DNA of 36,131 nt, taken from positions 1-36,131 of the forward strand of contig JANXQO010000169.1 in the NCBI GenBank assembly GCA_025353485.1, given 5' to 3'. This stretch comes from Chitinophagales bacterium. Lineage in GTDB: Bacteria; Bacteroidota; Bacteroidia; Chitinophagales; Chitinophagaceae. The notes beneath the pieces are model-generated. The model had not been told where the DNA came from. It was given only the letters and a program-made list of their open reading frames with translations, and ran no database searches. Below are positions 1 to 8,689 of this stretch, piece after piece (position 1 is the first letter of the stretch; each line of letters begins with the position of its first letter). Made by a program: the position numbers and the translations under genes.

Positions 1-87
1 TGCTTTTTTAGGAGCAGCTTTCTTAGTTGCTTTCTTAGTTGCTTTTTTAGGAGCAGCTTTCTTCGTTGCTTTTTTCTTTGTTGCCAT
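1..87 (-). CDS. Lys/Ala-rich histone H1-like protein (N-terminal part, cut by window edge)
   Basis: The minus strand opens with an ATG at 87 and reads 29 codons to the window edge without a stop. The peptide starts MATKKKATKKAAPKKA and is built from repeated ATKKA and AAPKKA units, so it is almost entirely Lys, Ala, Thr and Pro. Such tails are typical of bacterial histone H1/Hc1-like DNA-binding proteins, which bind DNA non-specifically and help compact the nucleoid. Low-complexity Lys/Ala tails also occur on other proteins, and the rest of this one is not visible. It lies 81 bp downstream of L27 on the same strand, so it could be cotranscribed or have its own promoter in that gap. Confidence 0.6.
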   Translation of the reverse strand, partial: MATKKKATKKAAPKKATKKATKKAAPKKA

Positions 88-168
88 TTTTTTAAATTTA
101 ATTGGTTAGTAAATAATACTTAAAATTAAAAATATTTTTTAAACTACCAAAAAAAATTATTAAATAAT

Positions 169-435
169 TCAGGCCGAAGCCTCAACTGCACTCACTGATA
201 CAACAGTTTTATCTCCTTTTGTTTTTTTGAATTCAACCAGGCCATCTGTTAAAGCAAAGATGGTAAAATCTTTTCCGAGTCCAACATTTTTACCTGGATG
301 ATACACTGTTCCCCTTTGACGAATGATGATATTTCCTGCAAGTGCAGGTTGTCCACCGTAAATTTTTACACCTAGTCTTTTGCTTTGTGAATCACGACCG
401 TTTTTTACAGAGCCTTCGCCTTTTTTGTGAGCCAT
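169..435 (-). CDS. rpmA: 50S ribosomal protein L27
   Basis: An 88-residue protein with the L27 signature: N-terminal [16 protein letters not shown], followed by [10 protein letters not shown] and [14 protein letters not shown]27 sits at the peptidyl transferase centre of the large subunit, with its N-terminal tail reaching the P-site tRNA. The protein starts directly with MAHKKG and has no N-terminal extension of the kind that is cleaved in Firmicutes. It lies 69 bp downstream of L21 on the same strand, the standard rplU-rpmA operon. The C-terminal residues after KGDKTVVSV are slightly longer and Ala-rich compared with E. coli. Confidence 0.97.
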   Translation of the reverse strand: MAHKKGEGSVKNGRDSQSKRLGVKIYGGQPALAGNIIIRQRGTVYHPGKNVGLGKDFTIFALTDGLVEFKKTKGDKTVVSVSAVEASA

Positions 436-504
436 ATCTTTTTAATTAAAAAATTAATAATTTAAAATTGAGCGTTTGTGTACTGTCAAATTCTTTTTAT
501 GCAA

Positions 505-810
505 CTAAATAATCTCTGTCACTTTTATTTGAGTATAGTGAGTACGGTGACCATGTTTTTTTCTAAACCCTTTTCTTCTTTTCATTTTAAAAGCGATCAC
601 TTTGTCACCTTTAACTGTATCTTCAATTATTTCTGCTTTTACGGTAGCTTTAGCATCACCGCCTATCGTAAGCTTACCTTCATTTTCAAACATTAATATA
701 TCAGAAAATTCCACTTTATCACCGGTTTTTCCGGTAATATGCGGTACAAATAAATTTTGACCTGTTTGAACTTTAAATTGTTGACCTGCTATTTTTATAA
801 CTGCAAACAT
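505..810 (-). CDS. rplU: 50S ribosomal protein L21
   Basis: A 101-residue protein, the usual L21 length, starting MFAVIKIAGQQFKVQ and containing the conserved KMKRRKGFRKKHGHRTHYT segment near the C-terminus that contacts 23S rRNA. It is the first gene of the rplU-rpmA operon on the minus strand. The 3-bp-consensus TAnnTTTG box lies about 22 bp upstream of the start codon, so this is likely where the operon's transcript begins. L21 binds domain regions of 23S rRNA during large-subunit assembly; its function here follows from the family, not from anything special in this sequence. Confidence 0.97.
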   Translation of the reverse strand: MFAVIKIAGQQFKVQTGQNLFVPHITGKTGDKVEFSDILMFENEGKLTIGGDAKATVKAEIIEDTVKGDKVIAFKMKRRKGFRKKHGHRTHYTQIKVTEII

Positions 811-831
811 AACTACCCAAATTTAGGAGTG

Positions 832-864
832 CAAAGGTAAGGGAATTCAATTAAAATTTACAAA
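832..864 (-). promoter_or_regulatory. Bacteroidota-type promoter of rplU-rpmA
   Basis: Read on the minus strand, TTTG (861-864) is followed 21 bases later by TACCTTTG (832-839), matching the Bacteroidota sigma-ABfr consensus TTTG / TAnnTTTG. The -7 box lies 21 bp before the rplU start codon, with no other gene between. The spacer is at the long end of the usual range. Confidence 0.55.
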
Positions 865-929
865 TTCAATACAAAAAATTACCAATATGGGTGGCTCTAT
901 TATCTTATTTTGTGACTTAAACCACTATT

Positions 930-1691
930 TTGAAATATTTGTTACAAATAATTAGAATAATCTATTGTGTGTATGGCTTAATCAGTTTTTTATTGCTAAT
1001 GCTTTTGCTTCTACCAATATTCCTGCTTGCTTCTTTTTTTGGTAAAGTAAAAGGAGGTAATATAATATATGATGCATGCAGAATATGGGCAGACATATGG
1101 ATGTTTATGATTGGTATCTCTCACAAAAATATATATGAGAAGCCGCATGATACTTCACGCCAATATATCTTTTTGAGTAATCATATTTCTTACCTGGATA
1201 TACCAGTAATGATGAAGGCTATTCGCAGGCAAAATTTTCGCATCCTTGGCAAGGCTGAACTTGGTGCAATCCCTGTGTTTGGTTTTATTTTTAAACATGC
1301 AGCAGTGTCAGTAGATAGAAAAAATACAGTTAACAGGGCAAAAAGTGTAATGATACTAAAATCGGTTATAAAAAAAAAGATTTCTGTTTTTATTTGTCCT
1401 GAAGGCACCTTTAATGAAACACATGATCCTCTTAAAGAATTTTATGATGGAGCTTTTAAAATTTCTATTGAAACACAAACTCCTCTTAAACCTATATTAA
1501 TTTTAGATACCTACGACAGATTAAATTATAAAAATATTTTTTCACTTTCTCCCGGAAGATCCCGGGCAGTTTTTTTAGAAGAAACCAATACTGCAGCACT
1601 TTCAATAAATGATGTTGCTATGCTGAAAGAAAAAATCTATAAGCAAATGGAAGAAGGCTTGATAAGGTATAAAGCGAATTGGATAGAATAG
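930..1691 (+). CDS. 1-acyl-sn-glycerol-3-phosphate acyltransferase family protein (PlsC-like)
   Basis: A 253-residue membrane-bound acyltransferase. Residues 10-37 form a hydrophobic membrane segment. The catalytic HX4D block is N84-HISYLD90, and the substrate-binding PEGT block is at 157-160 (ICPEGTFN). These define the PlsC family, which transfers an acyl chain to lysophosphatidic acid or similar lysolipids in phospholipid synthesis at the inner membrane. The start chosen is a TTG at 930; no in-frame ATG precedes the membrane segment, so an alternative TTG at 939 cannot be excluded. It is followed 44 bp later by priA on the same strand. Exact acceptor lipid is not visible from sequence; it may be an acyltransferase of another lipid. 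Confidence 0.88.
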   Translation: MKYLLQIIRIIYCVYGLISFLLLMLLLLPIFLLASFFGKVKGGNIIYDACRIWADIWMFMIGISHKNIYEKPHDTSRQYIFLSNHISYLDIPVMMKAIRRQNFRILGKAELGAIPVFGFIFKHAAVSVDRKNTVNRAKSVMILKSVIKKKISVFICPEGTFNETHDPLKEFYDGAFKISIETQTPLKPILILDTYDRLNYKNIFSLSPGRSRAVFLEETNTAALSINDVAMLKEKIYKQMEEGLIRYKANWIE

Positions 1692-1719
1692 AGTTATATC
1701 CTAAAATTTATTAAGCGAG

Positions 1720-1727
1720 TATATTTG
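1720..1727 (+). promoter_or_regulatory. TAnnTTTG (-7) promoter box before priA
   Basis: TATATTTG matches the Bacteroidota -7 element and lies 8 bp before the priA ATG, predicting an almost leaderless mRNA. I do not see a clear -33 TTTG at the expected distance. Confidence 0.35.
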
Positions 1728-1735
1728 CTAAACCA

Positions 1736-4228
1736 ATGGCAGACAATAATACCGGGAACAATTTATTTTCTAACAAAGATACAGGATCCGCATGGGCAGA
1801 GGTGATATTGCCCTTAGCAATTCCTAAAACATATACGTATAGCATTCCTCACCATCTTGAAATAAAAACACAGCCGGGCTGCCGGGCGGAAGTTGTGTTT
1901 GGAAAAAATAAAAAATACGCCGGGATAGTAAAGTCAGTCTCCAATAACAAACCTGAGTACGAAACAAAAGAAATTTTAAACATACTTGATGAGGAACCAA
2001 TAATTTACCCACAGCAATTATACCTATGGCAATGGATAAGCGAATATTATATGTGCAGCGAAGGAGAGGTAATGGCTGCTGCACTGCCAACATATCTTAA
2101 ATTAAGCAGTGAAGCTATTATAGTTTTAAATGAAGAGTATGGAGAAGATTTTTCTAACCTTGATAACGAAGAATACCTGGTAGCAGAAGCGTTATTAATA
2201 AAAAAAGAATTGAGATTGCCTGAGGTGCAACAGATACTTGATATTAACCATGTTTATCCGCTGATAAAAAAGCTGATTGAAAAAAAAGTTTGTTATGTGT
2301 GGGAAGCATTCAATGAAAAATATAAACAGAAGAAAGAGAACTACGTTATTCTTAATCCTGAATTTAATAATGAAGAAAAATTAAATGATCTGCTGAATAA
2401 CTGGAGCAAAGCACCTAAGCAACTTGAATTATTGCTAAGCTATTTACATCTTTCAAAAACTGAAGGCGAAGTAATACAAACAGCATTATTAAAAAAATCC
2501 GGAGCTTCTACTGCACAATTAAAGGGATTAACAGAAAAAAATATTTTATTTATAGAGAAGAGAAATATTGACCGTGTTAAAAATTTACCACAAAAAATTT
2601 CTATTGATTTTGAATTGAGTGGCGCACAAAAAAAAGCATTGGATGATATCCATTCGGTATTTGCAGCAAAGAATGTTTGCCTGTTGCATGGAGTTACAAG
2701 CAGCGGCAAAACGCAATTGTATATTAAACAAATTGAAGAATATATAAAAAAAGGGAAGCAGGTTTTATACCTCCTGCCGGAGATAACTCTAACGGCACAA
2801 ATCATCCGCAGACTACAAAAAAATTTTGGCGGTAATGTTGCTATTTATCATTCTAAGTTTAATAATAACGAAAGAGTAGAACTATGGAATAAAATTAAGA
2901 ACGGAGAAGTGAAAATAGTTCTTGGTGCAAGAAGCGCTTTGTTTCTTCCCTTTAAAAATATTGGTTTAATAATAGTAGATGAAGAACACGATAGCTCTTA
3001 CAAGCAGCAGGACCCTGCGCCACGCTATAATGCAAGAGATGCTGCAATTTTTTACGCTTCTCTTTTTAATGCAAGAGTTTTGCTTGGCAGTGCAACACCT
3101 TCTGTAGAGAGTTATTATAATGTTGAAAAGAATAAATATGGTTTGGTAGAACTGAATGAAAGATTTGGAGGAGTTCTACTTCCGGAAATAGAGATAATTA
3201 ATACAAGGCAGGTGGCTACAGGTAAAAAAGATAAAGTGATATTATCTCCCCAACTTAAAGCAGCTATAGAAGATGCTGTAACACATAACAAACAGGTTAT
3301 TTTATTTCAGAACCGAAGAGGCTATTCTCCTTTTTTAATTTGTGCAACATGCGGATTTATTCCTCATTGCAATAATTGTGATGTCACACTAACACTACAT
3401 AAATTCTCAAATAAACTGCATTGTCATTATTGCGGCAGCAGCTATCCAAAACTAACTACATGCCCTGCATGCGGAACTGTAAACTGGATAGAGAAAAATT
3501 TTGGAACAGAAAAAATTGAAGAGGAATTGGATAATGAATTTCCTTCTTATAAGGTTGCAAGGATGGATATGGATTCAGTGCGTGGCAAAACCGCACATGA
3601 TAGTTTGATAAAATTATTTGAACAGCATAGGATAGATATTCTTGCAGGAACCCAAATGGTAGTAAAAGGACTTGATTTTGAAAACGTAAGCCTGGTAGGA
3701 GTTTTAGATGCTGATGGTTTATTAAGCTTTGCAGATTTCAGGGTTAACGAAAGAGCTTTTCAATTAATGGAGCAGGTAAGCGGGCGGGCAGGAAGAAAGG
3801 CTGAACAGGGAAAGGTATTGATACAGGCTTCAAAAATTAATCATCCTGTTTTGTTGTTTGTACAACAGCATGATTTTAAAAGATTTTATGATTTTGAAAT
3901 TGAAAACCGTAAAAGTTTTTTTTATCCTCCGTTTAGCCGGTTGATAAAAATTATTGTAAAACATAAAATGAAAGAGGTGGTAAATGAGGCGGCTGAGCGG
4001 TTAGGAAATGCATTAAAAAAAGATATGAATGATTTTGTGGTTGGGCCTGCCGCACCTGTCATTAACAGGATACGAAGTTTATATCTGATGGACATACTGT
4101 TAAAATTGCCAAAGGATGCAAATATGCTTCAGCAGTACAAAAAAGTTATCATCAATCATTTTAATTTATTACATGCAGAAAAGAAATTCAGGAGTGTAAC
4201 ACTCATCGCCGATGTTGACCCCATGTAA
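1736..4228 (+). CDS. priA: Replication restart helicase PriA (primosomal protein N')
   Basis: An 830-residue superfamily 2 helicase that reloads the replisome at stalled forks. Order of parts: N-terminal DNA-binding region, Walker A GVTSSGKT (319-326), Walker B DEEH (415-418) followed by the typical DSSYKQQ, then a cysteine-rich zinc-binding insert from C536 to C579 with four CxxC-type pairs, and helicase motif regions including GTQMVVKGLDFENV and EQVSGRAGRKAEQG (motifs V and VI). The aromatic-rich loop RYNARDAA is also present. Length is somewhat above the E. coli protein (about 730). Its stop codon abuts the stop of the convergent Rossmann gene with no spacer. Start ATG at 1736 follows a TAnnTTTG box. 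Confidence 0.97.
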   Translation: MADNNTGNNLFSNKDTGSAWAEVILPLAIPKTYTYSIPHHLEIKTQPGCRAEVVFGKNKKYAGIVKSVSNNKPEYETKEILNILDEEPIIYPQQLYLWQWISEYYMCSEGEVMAAALPTYLKLSSEAIIVLNEEYGEDFSNLDNEEYLVAEALLIKKELRLPEVQQILDINHVYPLIKKLIEKKVCYVWEAFNEKYKQKKENYVILNPEFNNEEKLNDLLNNWSKAPKQLELLLSYLHLSKTEGEVIQTALLKKSGASTAQLKGLTEKNILFIEKRNIDRVKNLPQKISIDFELSGAQKKALDDIHSVFAAKNVCLLHGVTSSGKTQLYIKQIEEYIKKGKQVLYLLPEITLTAQIIRRLQKNFGGNVAIYHSKFNNNERVELWNKIKNGEVKIVLGARSALFLPFKNIGLIIVDEEHDSSYKQQDPAPRYNARDAAIFYASLFNARVLLGSATPSVESYYNVEKNKYGLVELNERFGGVLLPEIEIINTRQVATGKKDKVILSPQLKAAIEDAVTHNKQVILFQNRRGYSPFLICATCGFIPHCNNCDVTLTLHKFSNKLHCHYCGSSYPKLTTCPACGTVNWIEKNFGTEKIEEELDNEFPSYKVARMDMDSVRGKTAHDSLIKLFEQHRIDILAGTQMVVKGLDFENVSLVGVLDADGLLSFADFRVNERAFQLMEQVSGRAGRKAEQGKVLIQASKINHPVLLFVQQHDFKRFYDFEIENRKSFFYPPFSRLIKIIVKHKMKEVVNEAAERLGNALKKDMNDFVVGPAAPVINRIRSLYLMDILLKLPKDANMLQQYKKVIINHFNLLHAEKKFRSVTLIADVDPM

Positions 4229-4897
4229 TTACCGGGTAATTTCCATCATTTCTTTGTATTCAAGAATGGTTACACCTCGCCTGGAAAGCTTGCTTTCAGC
4301 AATCATTGCATTAGCTACATTACTTGCTTTTATAGGGTGGTATTTTTTAAAAGAGCCTGCAAATAAAAAAGACAGAGCCTTCATAAATACCTGCCCTGTT
4401 TTTTCGGCAGGCCTTGCTTCTATGCGTTTACCTAATAACATGGATGGCCTGAAAATACTGATTGATTTAAAAGGGAATTGTTTAACAGCATGTTCTGTTT
4501 TGCCTTTTAAACGGAGATAAAAATTATTTGATAAAGCGTTAGCGCCAATGGATGAAACAATTAAAAATTTTTTGAATCCGTGGTCAATACCTATTTGTGC
4601 TGCATTTACCGGGATATCATGATCTATTTTTTCATAAGCTGTTTTATCTCCATTTACTTTTTTTTGTGTTGTACCTATACAGCAAAAAATAATGTCTCCC
4701 TTCCCAAATTTATTTTTAAAATCGTTGAAGTCATTAAAGTTTGCAATTACCTGCTGTATTTTTGGATGGTTGAATGCAAGGCTTCTTCTAACTAAAACTC
4801 TTACAGTACCAAAATATTCATCATCAAGCATTTGTTCAACAAGGTGATTGCCTATTAATCCCGATGCGCCGATTATTACAGCTGTCTGTTCATTCAT
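4229..4897 (-). CDS. NAD(P)-binding Rossmann-fold protein (NmrA/TIP30-like atypical SDR)
   Basis: A 222-residue protein starting MNEQTAVIIGASGLIG, with the GxxGxxG dinucleotide-binding loop GASGLIG at residues 10-16, a following VRVLVRR strand whose Arg residues suggest NADPH preference, and the block FLIVSSIGANALSNNFYLRLKGKTE containing the S...YxxxK-like arrangement. It resembles the HTATIP2/TIP30 and YfcH-type atypical short-chain dehydrogenases. The reaction is unknown. It converges on priA with stop codons directly abutting and diverges from murB, with only 22 bp between the two start codons, so both promoters must overlap. Confidence 0.85.
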   Translation of the reverse strand: MNEQTAVIIGASGLIGNHLVEQMLDDEYFGTVRVLVRRSLAFNHPKIQQVIANFNDFNDFKNKFGKGDIIFCCIGTTQKKVNGDKTAYEKIDHDIPVNAAQIGIDHGFKKFLIVSSIGANALSNNFYLRLKGKTEHAVKQFPFKSISIFRPSMLLGKRIEARPAEKTGQVFMKALSFLFAGSFKKYHPIKASNVANAMIAESKLSRRGVTILEYKEMMEITR

Positions 4898-4902
4898 ATT
4901 TG

Positions 4903-4910
4903 TAATTTTG
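4903..4910 (+). promoter_or_regulatory. TAnnTTTG (-7) promoter box before murB
   Basis: TAATTTTG matches the Bacteroidota -7 element and ends 9 bp before the ATG at 4920. It supports 4920 as the murB start and predicts a near-leaderless mRNA. Confidence 0.45.
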
Positions 4911-4919
4911 CTGTTGATT

Positions 4920-5930
4920 ATGCAAGTTCAACAAAATTATCCGCTGAAAAAATATAATACATTTGGTATTGATGCTTATGCAAAATACTTTAGCGCATTT
5001 ACTACTGTTGATGAGCTTACATCGCTCATCACTTATCACTCACCACTTATTACTCTTATCATAGGCGGTGGCAGTAATCTCTTATTTACAAAAAATTATG
5101 ACGGGCTTGTTTTAAAAAATGAAATAAAAGGAATTCACACAATTCATGAAGATGAAGATCATATTTATGTAAAAGTGGGTGCAGGAGAAAACTGGCATCA
5201 GTTTGTAATGCATTGTATTAAAAATAATTTTTCAGGAGTAGAAAATCTTTCATTGATCCCCGGTAATATCGGGGCTTCACCAATGCAGAATATTGGCGCT
5301 TACGGCGTAGAGGTGAAAGAGGTTTTTTATTCAATGGAAGCATTTCATTTAAAAGAAAAGCGAATTATAAATTTTTCTGTAAACGATTGCGAATTTGGAT
5401 ATCGTGAAAGTGTTTTCAAAAAAAAATATAAAGATCAATTTGTTATTCTAACAGTTACTTACAGGCTTAACAAAAAGCCTCAATACAATATTTCGTATAT
5501 AGCAATAAAAGAAGAGTTAGAAAAAATAAATGCGAAAGAACTAAGTATTCAGTCTATTTCACAGGCTGTGATTAATATCCGCAGCAGCAAATTACCTGAT
5601 CCAAATGTGACAGGAAATGCAGGAAGTTCTTTTAAAAACCCTGAAATATCTGAAGATAATTTTAAAATTCTAAAAACTAAATTCGAAAACATTGTAGGGT
5701 TTCCCTTAGATAATGGAAATGTAAAAGTTGCAGCAGCATGGCTTATTGAGCAATGTGGCTGGAAGGGTTATAGAAGGGGAGATGCAGGCTGTTATGAAAA
5801 GCAGGCGTTAGTATTAGTAAATTATGGTAATGCCTCAGGTAAAGAGATATATGACCTTAGTGAAGAAATAAAACAAAGTGTAAAAGAAAAGTTTACTGTT
5901 GACCTGGAAAGAGAAGTAAATATTATTTAA
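4920..5930 (+). CDS. murB: UDP-N-acetylenolpyruvoylglucosamine reductase
   Basis: A 336-residue FAD enzyme that reduces UDP-GlcNAc-enolpyruvate to UDP-MurNAc in peptidoglycan synthesis. The FAD-binding part holds LIIGGGSNLLFT and SLIPGNIGASPMQNIGAYGVEV. The catalytic serine is in GNAGSSFKNP (S236 or neighbouring S237). FGYRESVFK and VTYRL are typical of E. coli-type (type I) MurB. The open frame extends upstream to 4848, but that stretch would encode a hydrophobic peptide overlapping the divergent Rossmann gene. The ATG at 4920, giving MQVQQNYPLKKYNTFGI, matches normal MurB N-termini and follows a promoter box. The last 8 bp overlap the convergent AAA+ gene. Confidence 0.96.
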   Translation: MQVQQNYPLKKYNTFGIDAYAKYFSAFTTVDELTSLITYHSPLITLIIGGGSNLLFTKNYDGLVLKNEIKGIHTIHEDEDHIYVKVGAGENWHQFVMHCIKNNFSGVENLSLIPGNIGASPMQNIGAYGVEVKEVFYSMEAFHLKEKRIINFSVNDCEFGYRESVFKKKYKDQFVILTVTYRLNKKPQYNISYIAIKEELEKINAKELSIQSISQAVINIRSSKLPDPNVTGNAGSSFKNPEISEDNFKILKTKFENIVGFPLDNGNVKVAAAWLIEQCGWKGYRRGDAGCYEKQALVLVNYGNASGKEIYDLSEEIKQSVKEKFTVDLEREVNII

Positions 5931-7443
5931 AATCTTCATCATCCAACTCTTCTTCACTAAATGACCGGGCACCAAGATTTAGCATGCTTCCCATCAGATC
6001 TTTAAATTCAATTTTACCTTCTACTACTTTTTTGCTTATCATAGAATGTGTTGCCAGTCCGTGCAAAACAAATTCCATCAGCAACGCATTTTCTTTTGCA
6101 TTGGCATTAGGAAAATATTTTTTTACAAGCCCATACAAGCCATCTACTTTGTAAAGCAATTGCACTTTATCATCATCCTTACTTTCAAAAAAAACATTCA
6201 AATGATTACCTGCATCAAACCATCGGGTAATTCCCCGGTAAGGGTTTTCATCTGCCACACCCGCAGTTGTTTTTTTCTTTTTAAATGTATCAGGGTTGGG
6301 AAAATATTTTGCAAACTGTGTACGTATCGCTTTCTCCATTAAATTATAGGCAACCTGGTATGGGCCTTCCTGTTCACCTTCGTACACCAATTCAATTTTA
6401 CCTGTAATGGAAGGAATGATGCCTGTGAGATCGCTAATCCAAACCTGCGTTTCTTTTTCTTTATTGATGATCGCTCTTCTCTCCGCAGCGCTCACAGCAT
6501 TCTCATACGCAGCAATGGTAAGCCTTGCAGACACACCACTTTTTTTATCAACGTATTCACTGCCTCTTGCCTCAAATGCAACCTGCTCAATTAAACGCTT
6601 AACAAGATCGCTCACCTTTACTCTTTTAGATTGGTCATCATGTACTGATGCTTCCTGCTCAGTTATTAAAAGCGATGTTTCAATTGATGAAGGATAGTGG
6701 GTTAATATCTGGCTCTCAATCCTGTCTTTTAACGGAGTAACAATTGCGCCCCTGTTAGTATAATCTTCAGGGTTGGCAGTAAATACAAATAAAATATCAA
6801 GCGGTAATCTTAATTTAAAACCTCTTATCTGCAGATCACCTTCTTCCAAAATATTAAAAAGGGAAACCTGTATCCTCGCCTGCAGATCGGGCAATTCATT
6901 TATTACAAAAATGCTGCGGTTGCACCTGGGAATAATTCCATAATGTATCACTCTTTCATCTGCATAATTTAATTTTAGGTTGGCTGCTTTTATAGGATCT
7001 ATATCGCCAATAAGATCTGCTACACTTACATCAGGAGTAGCTAATTTTTCTCCAAAGCGTTCGCTGCGATGCAGCCATTCTATTGGAGTTTCATCGCCTT
7101 TTTCTTCCAATAGGTTTTTTGCATAACGGCTAAGCGGTGCAAATGGGTCATCATTTACTTCACTGCCTGCAACAATGGGAATATATTCATCCAGCAACTC
7201 TGTCATCTGCCTTGCCATTCTTGTTTTTGCCTGTCCACGCAAGCCCAAAAACAAAATATTATGGCGTGATAACAATGCCCTTTCTGTATCAGGAATTACT
7301 GAATCTTCGTATCCAAGAATGCCGGGAAAAGTAACTTCTTTTTTACTAATCTTCTTTATCAGGTTGGTACGAATTTCTTCTTTAATACTTTTAGAAACGT
7401 ATCCGCTCTTTTTTAATTCGCCTAATGTTTTAATGTCTTTCAT
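5923..7443 (-). CDS. Magnesium-chelatase-like AAA+ ATPase (MoxR/ChlI type)
   Basis: A 506-residue AAA+ ATPase. Walker A is the variant GLRGQAKTR, preceded by HNILFL; Walker B is FVINELPDL; a sensor region is FVFTANPEDYTNRG. The order and the long insert (WLHRSERFGEKLATPDVSVADLIGDIDPIKA) resemble ChlI/BchI and MoxR proteins. The partner is the VWA protein encoded 49 bp upstream on the same strand, giving a chelatase/MoxR-VWA pair that usually acts as a remodelling or metal-insertion machine. No protoporphyrin genes are nearby, so chlorophyll synthesis is unlikely; substrate unknown. The start codon CAT (7441-7443) lies at the edge of a degenerate copy of the 116-bp repeat seen around 8690. The C-terminus ends in an acidic EEELDDEDF tail. 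Confidence 0.88.
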   Translation of the reverse strand: MKDIKTLGELKKSGYVSKSIKEEIRTNLIKKISKKEVTFPGILGYEDSVIPDTERALLSRHNILFLGLRGQAKTRMARQMTELLDEYIPIVAGSEVNDDPFAPLSRYAKNLLEEKGDETPIEWLHRSERFGEKLATPDVSVADLIGDIDPIKAANLKLNYADERVIHYGIIPRCNRSIFVINELPDLQARIQVSLFNILEEGDLQIRGFKLRLPLDILFVFTANPEDYTNRGAIVTPLKDRIESQILTHYPSSIETSLLITEQEASVHDDQSKRVKVSDLVKRLIEQVAFEARGSEYVDKKSGVSARLTIAAYENAVSAAERRAIINKEKETQVWISDLTGIIPSITGKIELVYEGEQEGPYQVAYNLMEKAIRTQFAKYFPNPDTFKKKKTTAGVADENPYRGITRWFDAGNHLNVFFESKDDDKVQLLYKVDGLYGLVKKYFPNANAKENALLMEFVLHGLATHSMISKKVVEGKIEFKDLMGSMLNLGARSFSEEELDDEDFK

Positions 7444-7489
7444 TTGTTTTTTTTCTTATTAATCTTTTTAATCTCCCAAGTCATGGTTC
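7441..7489. repeat. Degenerate partial copy of the 116-bp GAACCATGA repeat
   Basis: This 49-bp stretch matches the right-hand third of the 116-bp element (8690-8805, 9202-9317), with a few substitutions and small indels: it keeps AATCTTTTTAATCTCCC and TCATGGTTC. It fills the gap between the VWA stop codon and the AAA+ start codon, and ends 3 bp from the VWA stop. No partner half with the left end is visible here. Confidence 0.75.
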
Positions 7490-7492
7490 AGA

Positions 7493-8590
7493 TCAATAAA
7501 CCGTCTTTCTCTTTCCGCTTTCAAAATCTTTAAAAATAAATGCACCTAACCTGTCAAGAGATGCAAAAAATGCCTTGCCATTATTTGTTTCAGTAAATTC
7601 TGTTACAAACCGCTGCAGGTAAGGGTCGCTGGCTATCATAAATGTTGTGATCGGAATTTTTAATTTCTTACACTGCGCTGCGAGATTCATACACCTGCTT
7701 AAAATTCTTCTGTCTACACCGAAACTGTTTTTGTAATAACGCTTGCCAACTTTTAAGCAAGTTGGTTTGCCATCGGTTATCATAAAAATTTGTTTGTTAG
7801 GGTTTTTTCTTCTGCGTAAAATATCCATTGCAAGTTCCAATCCTGCAACAGTATTTGTGTGATAGGGACCAACCTGCAAATAAGGAAGATCTTTTATTTC
7901 TATTGACCATGCATCATTGCCGAACACTACAATATCCAAAGTATCTTTGGGATATTTTGTAGTAATAAGTTCGCTTAATGCCATCGCTACTTTTTTGGCC
8001 GGCGTTATCCTGTCTTCTCCATACAGGATCATGGAGTGAGAAATATCAATCATCAAAACTGTAGAGGTTTGTGCTTTAAAATCTGTCTCTCTTATTTCAA
8101 GATCATCTTCCTGCATTTTAAAACTATCAATGCCATGATTGATCTGTGCATTGCGAATGGATGCTGTGAAATCTATCTGCTCTACTGAATCACCAAATTG
8201 AAATGATCTAGTTTCAGGGTTTATTTCATCGCCGCCACCAGGCTTAAATGTATTGTGATTGCCCTGCTTTGTTTTTTTAAGTTTGCCAAAAATTTCTTCA
8301 AGACTTTTTTTCCTGATCCCCTGTTCTGTTTTTGGAGTGATCTTAATTTCGCCGGTTTGTTTATTGTCGTCAATGTATCCTTTGTCTTTAAGGTCTTCAA
8401 TAAAATCGCCAATACCATATTCTTCATTAGTAAGATCATATTCTTTATCCAACTCTGTAAGCCAGCTCAATGCTTCTGCAACATCGCCGCTTGTATAAGT
8501 AAGTAATTGCATAAATGCATCAAGCAATTTCTCAAACGAAGTTTTGCCATTTTGTTTGGGATCGTATTTTGAAAAATTGTGGCCGTGCAT
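7493..8590 (-). CDS. VWA domain protein, partner of the AAA+ ATPase
   Basis: A 365-residue protein with a von Willebrand A domain in its second half. The metal-ion-dependent adhesion site is visible: DISHS (182-186), a Thr in TNT (245-247) and D273 in MITDGKPT. The N-terminal 130 residues are helical and charged, with no signal peptide, so it is likely cytoplasmic. VWA proteins of this kind bind AAA+ ATPases such as ChlI/MoxR and present the substrate, as ChlD and CoxE do. It is encoded directly upstream of such an ATPase, with a repeat remnant in the 49-bp gap. Start ATG at 8590 is preceded by a low-complexity tract. Function of the pair is unknown. Confidence 0.87.
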   Translation of the reverse strand: MHGHNFSKYDPKQNGKTSFEKLLDAFMQLLTYTSGDVAEALSWLTELDKEYDLTNEEYGIGDFIEDLKDKGYIDDNKQTGEIKITPKTEQGIRKKSLEEIFGKLKKTKQGNHNTFKPGGGDEINPETRSFQFGDSVEQIDFTASIRNAQINHGIDSFKMQEDDLEIRETDFKAQTSTVLMIDISHSMILYGEDRITPAKKVAMALSELITTKYPKDTLDIVVFGNDAWSIEIKDLPYLQVGPYHTNTVAGLELAMDILRRRKNPNKQIFMITDGKPTCLKVGKRYYKNSFGVDRRILSRCMNLAAQCKKLKIPITTFMIASDPYLQRFVTEFTETNNGKAFFASLDRLGAFIFKDFESGKRKTVY

Positions 8591-8594
8591 AAAT

Positions 8595-8630
8595 AGATGT
8601 ACGAAAGTATGATGTAAGAAGTACGATGTA
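8595..8630. repeat. GATGTACGAAGTACGATGTA-type low-complexity repeat
   Basis: An iterated tract of GATGTA, GTACGA and AGAAGTA units just upstream of the VWA start codon. A closely similar tract occurs at 31504-31533 between pruA and pyrR, so this is a dispersed repeat family and not chance. Confidence 0.6.
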
Positions 8631-8689
8631 TAATCAGTGCAATTTACGAATAAACTTTGTGCGCACAGAAGCGGGGCTTTGTTAAATTG

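Noticed and set aside
2440-2805. Minus-strand open frame of 121 codons opposite priA
   Set aside because: Antisense of the helicase core; composition typical of a shadow frame.
4848-4919. Longer murB start at 4848
   Set aside because: The added peptide overlaps the divergent gene, looks like a chance hydrophobic run, and lies upstream of the promoter box at 4903.
5923-7443. Chlorophyll magnesium chelatase subunit
   Set aside because: The ATPase resembles ChlI, but no porphyrin or photosynthesis genes are nearby and the VWA partner is of the general MoxR/VWA type.
7137-7462. Two plus-strand open frames opposite the AAA+ gene start
   Set aside because: Antisense of the Walker A region and the repeat remnant; no promoter or family match.
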